NCBI RefSeq assembly: GCF_032062175.1
Contig: NZ_DAMBQK010000001.1
Span: 428,240-492,239 of the forward strand
Direction of reading: 5' to 3'
DNA: 64,000 bases
Source of the DNA: Atlantibacter sp032062175
Lineage (GTDB): Bacteria > Pseudomonadota > Gammaproteobacteria > Enterobacterales > Enterobacteriaceae
The notes under the pieces were generated by a model. It ran no database searches. It saw only the letters and a program-made list of their open reading frames with translations, and was not told the origin of the DNA. Shown here piece after piece: positions 61,362-64,000 of the stretch. The stretch's first letter is position 1. Every line of letters begins with the position of its first letter. Both the position numbers and the translations under genes were made by a program.

Positions 61362-63190
61362 GAGAAGTGTTCGATTCTAAATCTTTCTTAAAAACCGTTA
61401 CCAACAAGCCTGGCGTCTACCGTATGTATGACGCCGGCGGTACGGTCATCTATGTCGGTAAAGCGAAAGATCTTAAAAAGCGTCTTTCCAGCTATTTCCG
61501 TGTCCAGCTTTCCAGCCGTAAGACCGAAGCGCTGGTGGCGCAGATCGAAAATATCGACGTTACCGTCACCCATACTGAAACCGAAGCGCTACTGCTCGAG
61601 CATAACTACATTAAGCTCTACCAGCCGCGCTATAACGTGCTGCTGCGCGATGATAAGTCTTATCCATTTATTTTCCTGAGCGGCGATACCCATCCGCGCC
61701 TGGCGGTGCATCGCGGCGCGAAACACGCCAAAGGCGAATACTTCGGCCCGTTCCCTAACGGCTATGCGGTGCGCGAAACCCTGGCGCTGCTGCAAAAGAT
61801 ATTCCCGATCCGCCAGTGTGAAAACAGCGTCTACCGCAACCGCTCCCGGCCCTGTTTGCAATATCAGATAGGCCGCTGCCTCGGGCCCTGCGTTGAGGGG
61901 CTGGTTAGCGAAGAAGAGTATGCGCAGCAGGTGGAATACGTTCGGCTGTTTTTAGCCGGTAAAGACGACCAGGTGCTCACGCAACTGGTGACGCGGATGG
62001 AAAAGGCCAGCCAGAATCTCGAATTTGAAGAGGCGGCGCGTATCCGCGATCAAATCCAGGCAGTGCGCCGCGTGACGGAAAAGCAGTTTGTCTCCAATAC
62101 GGGCGACGATCTGGATGTGATTGGCGTGGCGTTCGATGCGGGCATGGCCTGCGTACACGTGCTATTTATCCGCCAGGGTAAAGTATTGGGTAGCCGCAGC
62201 TATTATCCTAAAGTACCCAGCGGCACCGAGATGGCGGAAGTGGTGGAAACCTTTGTCGGCCAGTTTTATTTGCAGGGCAGCCAGATGCGTACCTTGCCGT
62301 CAGAAATCCTGCTCGACTTTAAACTTTCCGATGAAAGCGTGCTGGCTGATTCGCTCTCTGAAGTGGCGGGCCGACGCGTGAATGTGCAAACCCGCCCGCG
62401 CGGCGACCGGGCGCGCTATCTGAAACTGGCGCGTACCAATGCCGCCACCGCGCTGGTGACGCGCCTGTCGCAGCAATCCACCATCTCGCAGCGGCTAACG
62501 GCGCTGGCAGCCACGCTGAAGCTGCCTGAGATCAAACGCATGGAATGTTTCGACATCAGCCACACCATGGGCGAACAGACGGTGGCTTCCTGCGTGGTGT
62601 TTGATCCTAATGGCCCGCTGCGCGCCGAGTATCGCCGCTACAACATCACCGGCATCACGCCAGGGGATGATTATGCGGCGATGAACCAGGTGCTGCGCCG
62701 CCGCTATGGCAAGGCCATTGAAGAGAACAAAATTCCCGATGTGATCCTGATCGACGGCGGGAAAGGGCAGTTGGCCCAGGCAAAAGCGGTGTTTGCCGAG
62801 CTTGACGTGCCGTGGGATAAACATCACCCGCTGTTGTTGGGCGTGGCGAAAGGCGCAGATCGTAAAGCCGGGCTGGAAACGCTGTTTTTTGAGCCGGAAG
62901 GGGAGGGATTTTCGCTGCCGCCTGATTCTCCGGCGCTGCATGTTATCCAGCATATCCGCGACGAATCGCACAATCACGCGATCACCGGTCATCGCAAAAA
63001 ACGCGCCAAAGTGAAAAATACCAGTACCCTCGAAACCATCGAAGGGATTGGGCCAAAGCGCCGCCAGATGCTGCTCAAATACATGGGTGGTTTACAGCCG
63101 TTATTAAATGCCAGCATCGAAGAGATCGCGAAAGTTCCGGGCATCTCACAGGCTCTGGCAGAAAAGATCTACTACTCGTTGAAACATTAG
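61358..63190 (+). CDS. uvrC: Excinuclease ABC subunit UvrC
   Basis: This 610-residue nuclease starts at a GTG overlapping the uvrY stop (GTGA), which gives exactly the E. coli length. It has an N-terminal GIY-YIG domain (GVYRMYD...VIYVGKA), four cysteines (CEN...CLQYQIGRCLGPC), a UVR domain (about 204-239), a C-terminal RNase H-like nuclease domain (ECFDISHTMG; LIDGGKGQL) and tandem HhH motifs (IEGIGPKRRQ; VPGISQALA). It makes both incisions in nucleotide excision repair and is translationally coupled to uvrY. Confidence 0.96.
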   Translation: MREVFDSKSFLKTVTNKPGVYRMYDAGGTVIYVGKAKDLKKRLSSYFRVQLSSRKTEALVAQIENIDVTVTHTETEALLLEHNYIKLYQPRYNVLLRDDKSYPFIFLSGDTHPRLAVHRGAKHAKGEYFGPFPNGYAVRETLALLQKIFPIRQCENSVYRNRSRPCLQYQIGRCLGPCVEGLVSEEEYAQQVEYVRLFLAGKDDQVLTQLVTRMEKASQNLEFEEAARIRDQIQAVRRVTEKQFVSNTGDDLDVIGVAFDAGMACVHVLFIRQGKVLGSRSYYPKVPSGTEMAEVVETFVGQFYLQGSQMRTLPSEILLDFKLSDESVLADSLSEVAGRRVNVQTRPRGDRARYLKLARTNAATALVTRLSQQSTISQRLTALAATLKLPEIKRMECFDISHTMGEQTVASCVVFDPNGPLRAEYRRYNITGITPGDDYAAMNQVLRRRYGKAIEENKIPDVILIDGGKGQLAQAKAVFAELDVPWDKHHPLLLGVAKGADRKAGLETLFFEPEGEGFSLPPDSPALHVIQHIRDESHNHAITGHRKKRAKVKNTSTLETIEGIGPKRRQMLLKYMGGLQPLLNASIEEIAKVPGISQALAEKIYYSLKH

Positions 63191-63191
63191 G

Positions 63192-63211
63192 GGCTATGTA
63201 GCAACATAGCC
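63192..63211 (+). terminator. Hairpin between uvrC and pgsA
   Basis: GGCTATGT-AGCA-ACATAGCC forms an 8-bp stem right after the uvrC stop, followed by TTAATTT. It could be a weak terminator or 3'-end stabiliser; pgsA starts 36 bases later. Confidence 0.4.
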
Positions 63212-63247
63212 TTAATTTCCACAGACTACAGACAGTTACCTTGCGCC

Positions 63248-63796
63248 ATGCGAATGAATATTCCGACTTTACTTACCCTGTTTCGTGTCGTCCTGATCCC
63301 GTTTTTCGTGCTGGCGTTCTATCTGCCGTTCACCTGGGCGCCGTTTGCCTGTGCGTTTATCTTCTGGGTCGCGGCGGTAACCGACTGGTTTGATGGCTAC
63401 CTGGCACGCCGCTGGAACCAAAGCACTCGCTTTGGGGCGTTTCTCGACCCCGTGGCCGATAAAGTCCTGGTCGGTATCGCGATGGTGCTGGTGGTGGAGC
63501 ACTACCATAGCTGGTGGATCACGCTGCCTGCCGCCACCATGATTGCCCGTGAAATTATTATCTCTGCGCTGCGTGAGTGGATGGCTGAGATCGGCAAACG
63601 CGCCCGCGTGGCGGTTTCCTGGATTGGTAAAGTCAAAACCACGGCGCAGATGGTGGCGCTGATTGGCTTGTTGTGGCGTCCAAATATCTGGGTTGAGTAC
63701 GCCGGGATCGGTCTCTTCTTCGTGGCGGCGGTGTTGACGTTCTGGTCTATGTTCCAGTATTTGCACGCTGCGCGCGGCGATTTGCTTGAACCGTGA
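63248..63796 (+). CDS. pgsA: Phosphatidylglycerophosphate synthase PgsA
   Basis: This 182-residue integral membrane CDP-alcohol phosphatidyltransferase has the signature DGYLAR...GAFLDPVADK (about 43-68). It joins CDP-diacylglycerol and glycerol-3-phosphate to make the precursor of phosphatidylglycerol and cardiolipin. Length and place after uvrC match E. coli. Confidence 0.96.
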   Translation: MRMNIPTLLTLFRVVLIPFFVLAFYLPFTWAPFACAFIFWVAAVTDWFDGYLARRWNQSTRFGAFLDPVADKVLVGIAMVLVVEHYHSWWITLPAATMIAREIIISALREWMAEIGKRARVAVSWIGKVKTTAQMVALIGLLWRPNIWVEYAGIGLFFVAAVLTFWSMFQYLHAARGDLLEP

Positions 63797-63846
63797 TCGA
63801 ATAGACGCAAAATTCAGCAAACGAATCAGTATCTCAGAAAATTTCG

Positions 63847-63874
63847 TTGACTCATTGCGTCAGGTAAGTAGAAT
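63847..63874 (+). promoter_or_regulatory. Promoter of the glyW tRNA operon
   Basis: TTGACT (63847-63852), 16 bases, TAGAAT (63869-63874), then a GC-containing start region, in line with stable RNA promoters. It lies about 75 bases before the tRNA. Confidence 0.8.
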
Positions 63875-63947
63875 GCAACGCATCGAACGGCAGCACGGTT
63901 TGCCAGAAGATAGCAAAATCAAGTAATTAGCTAATTACCTGATGAAT

Positions 63948-64000
<53 letters not shown>

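Overview
The window is a stretch of enterobacterial chromosome (Enterobacteriaceae). Almost every protein is recognisable as the ortholog of an Escherichia coli / Salmonella gene, usually of identical length. Base composition looks like mid-50s % GC, and several loci differ from both E. coli and Salmonella, so an Enterobacter/Kosakonia/Lelliottia-type genus is my best guess (inference; no 16S gene is present). CDS coordinates include the stop codon. No prophage, insertion sequence, integrase or CRISPR array was seen.

Left part (1-37848) follows the E. coli 21-22 min gene order: ldtD end, mepK, gloC, aspC, ompF, asnS, pncB, pepN, ssuE, pyrD, zapC, ycbX, rlmL, uup, pqiABC, rmf, fabA, lonH, matP, ompA, sulA, sxy/tfoX, yccS, yccF, helD, mgsA, csgI(yccT), yccU, hspQ, rlmI, acyP(yccX), tusE, yccA and tRNA-Ser(UGA). 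It is housekeeping DNA: cell wall, amino acid, nucleotide and NAD metabolism, porins, rRNA modification, ribosome hibernation, unsaturated fatty acid synthesis, Ter-macrodomain organisation and SOS division arrest. The sulfonate genes ssuADCB are missing; only ssuE remains. Conserved control sites can be read directly: a LexA box (sulA), FadR/FabR sites (fabA), a PurR-like box and leader hairpin (pyrD), a sigma32 promoter (hspQ) and the ompF and ompA promoters.

Middle part (37849-45852) is the accessory segment, starting at the 3' end of the tRNA-Ser gene. It holds a Nudix hydrolase, a LacI-family repressor, a divergent beta-glucoside/cellobiose-type PTS operon (IIB, IIC, GH1 phospho-beta-glucosidase, IIA, LamB-like porin) and a GAF-GGDEF diguanylate cyclase resembling DgcP. 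The repressor-operon intergenic region carries two GGAAAC-type palindromes and a CRP-like site, so the locus looks like a complete substrate-induced, catabolite-repressed uptake system.

Right part (46034-64000) corresponds to E. coli 43 min in inverted order: tsuB, tsuA, yedD, amyA, fliT, fliS, fliD, fliC, fliA, fliZ, tcyJ, dcyD, tcyL, tcyN, sdiA, yecF, uvrY, uvrC, pgsA and the start of glyW. It joins thiosulfate uptake, late flagellar genes with sigma28 promoters, cystine transport and D-cysteine breakdown, quorum-signal sensing and the BarA/UvrY response regulator. Compared with E. coli, the tRNA-Ser to yedF junction joins loci about 1 Mb apart, and the fliE-fliR cluster expected next to yedF is not there. 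This chromosomal junction is the most notable large-scale feature; I did not find a clearly undescribed multi-gene system.
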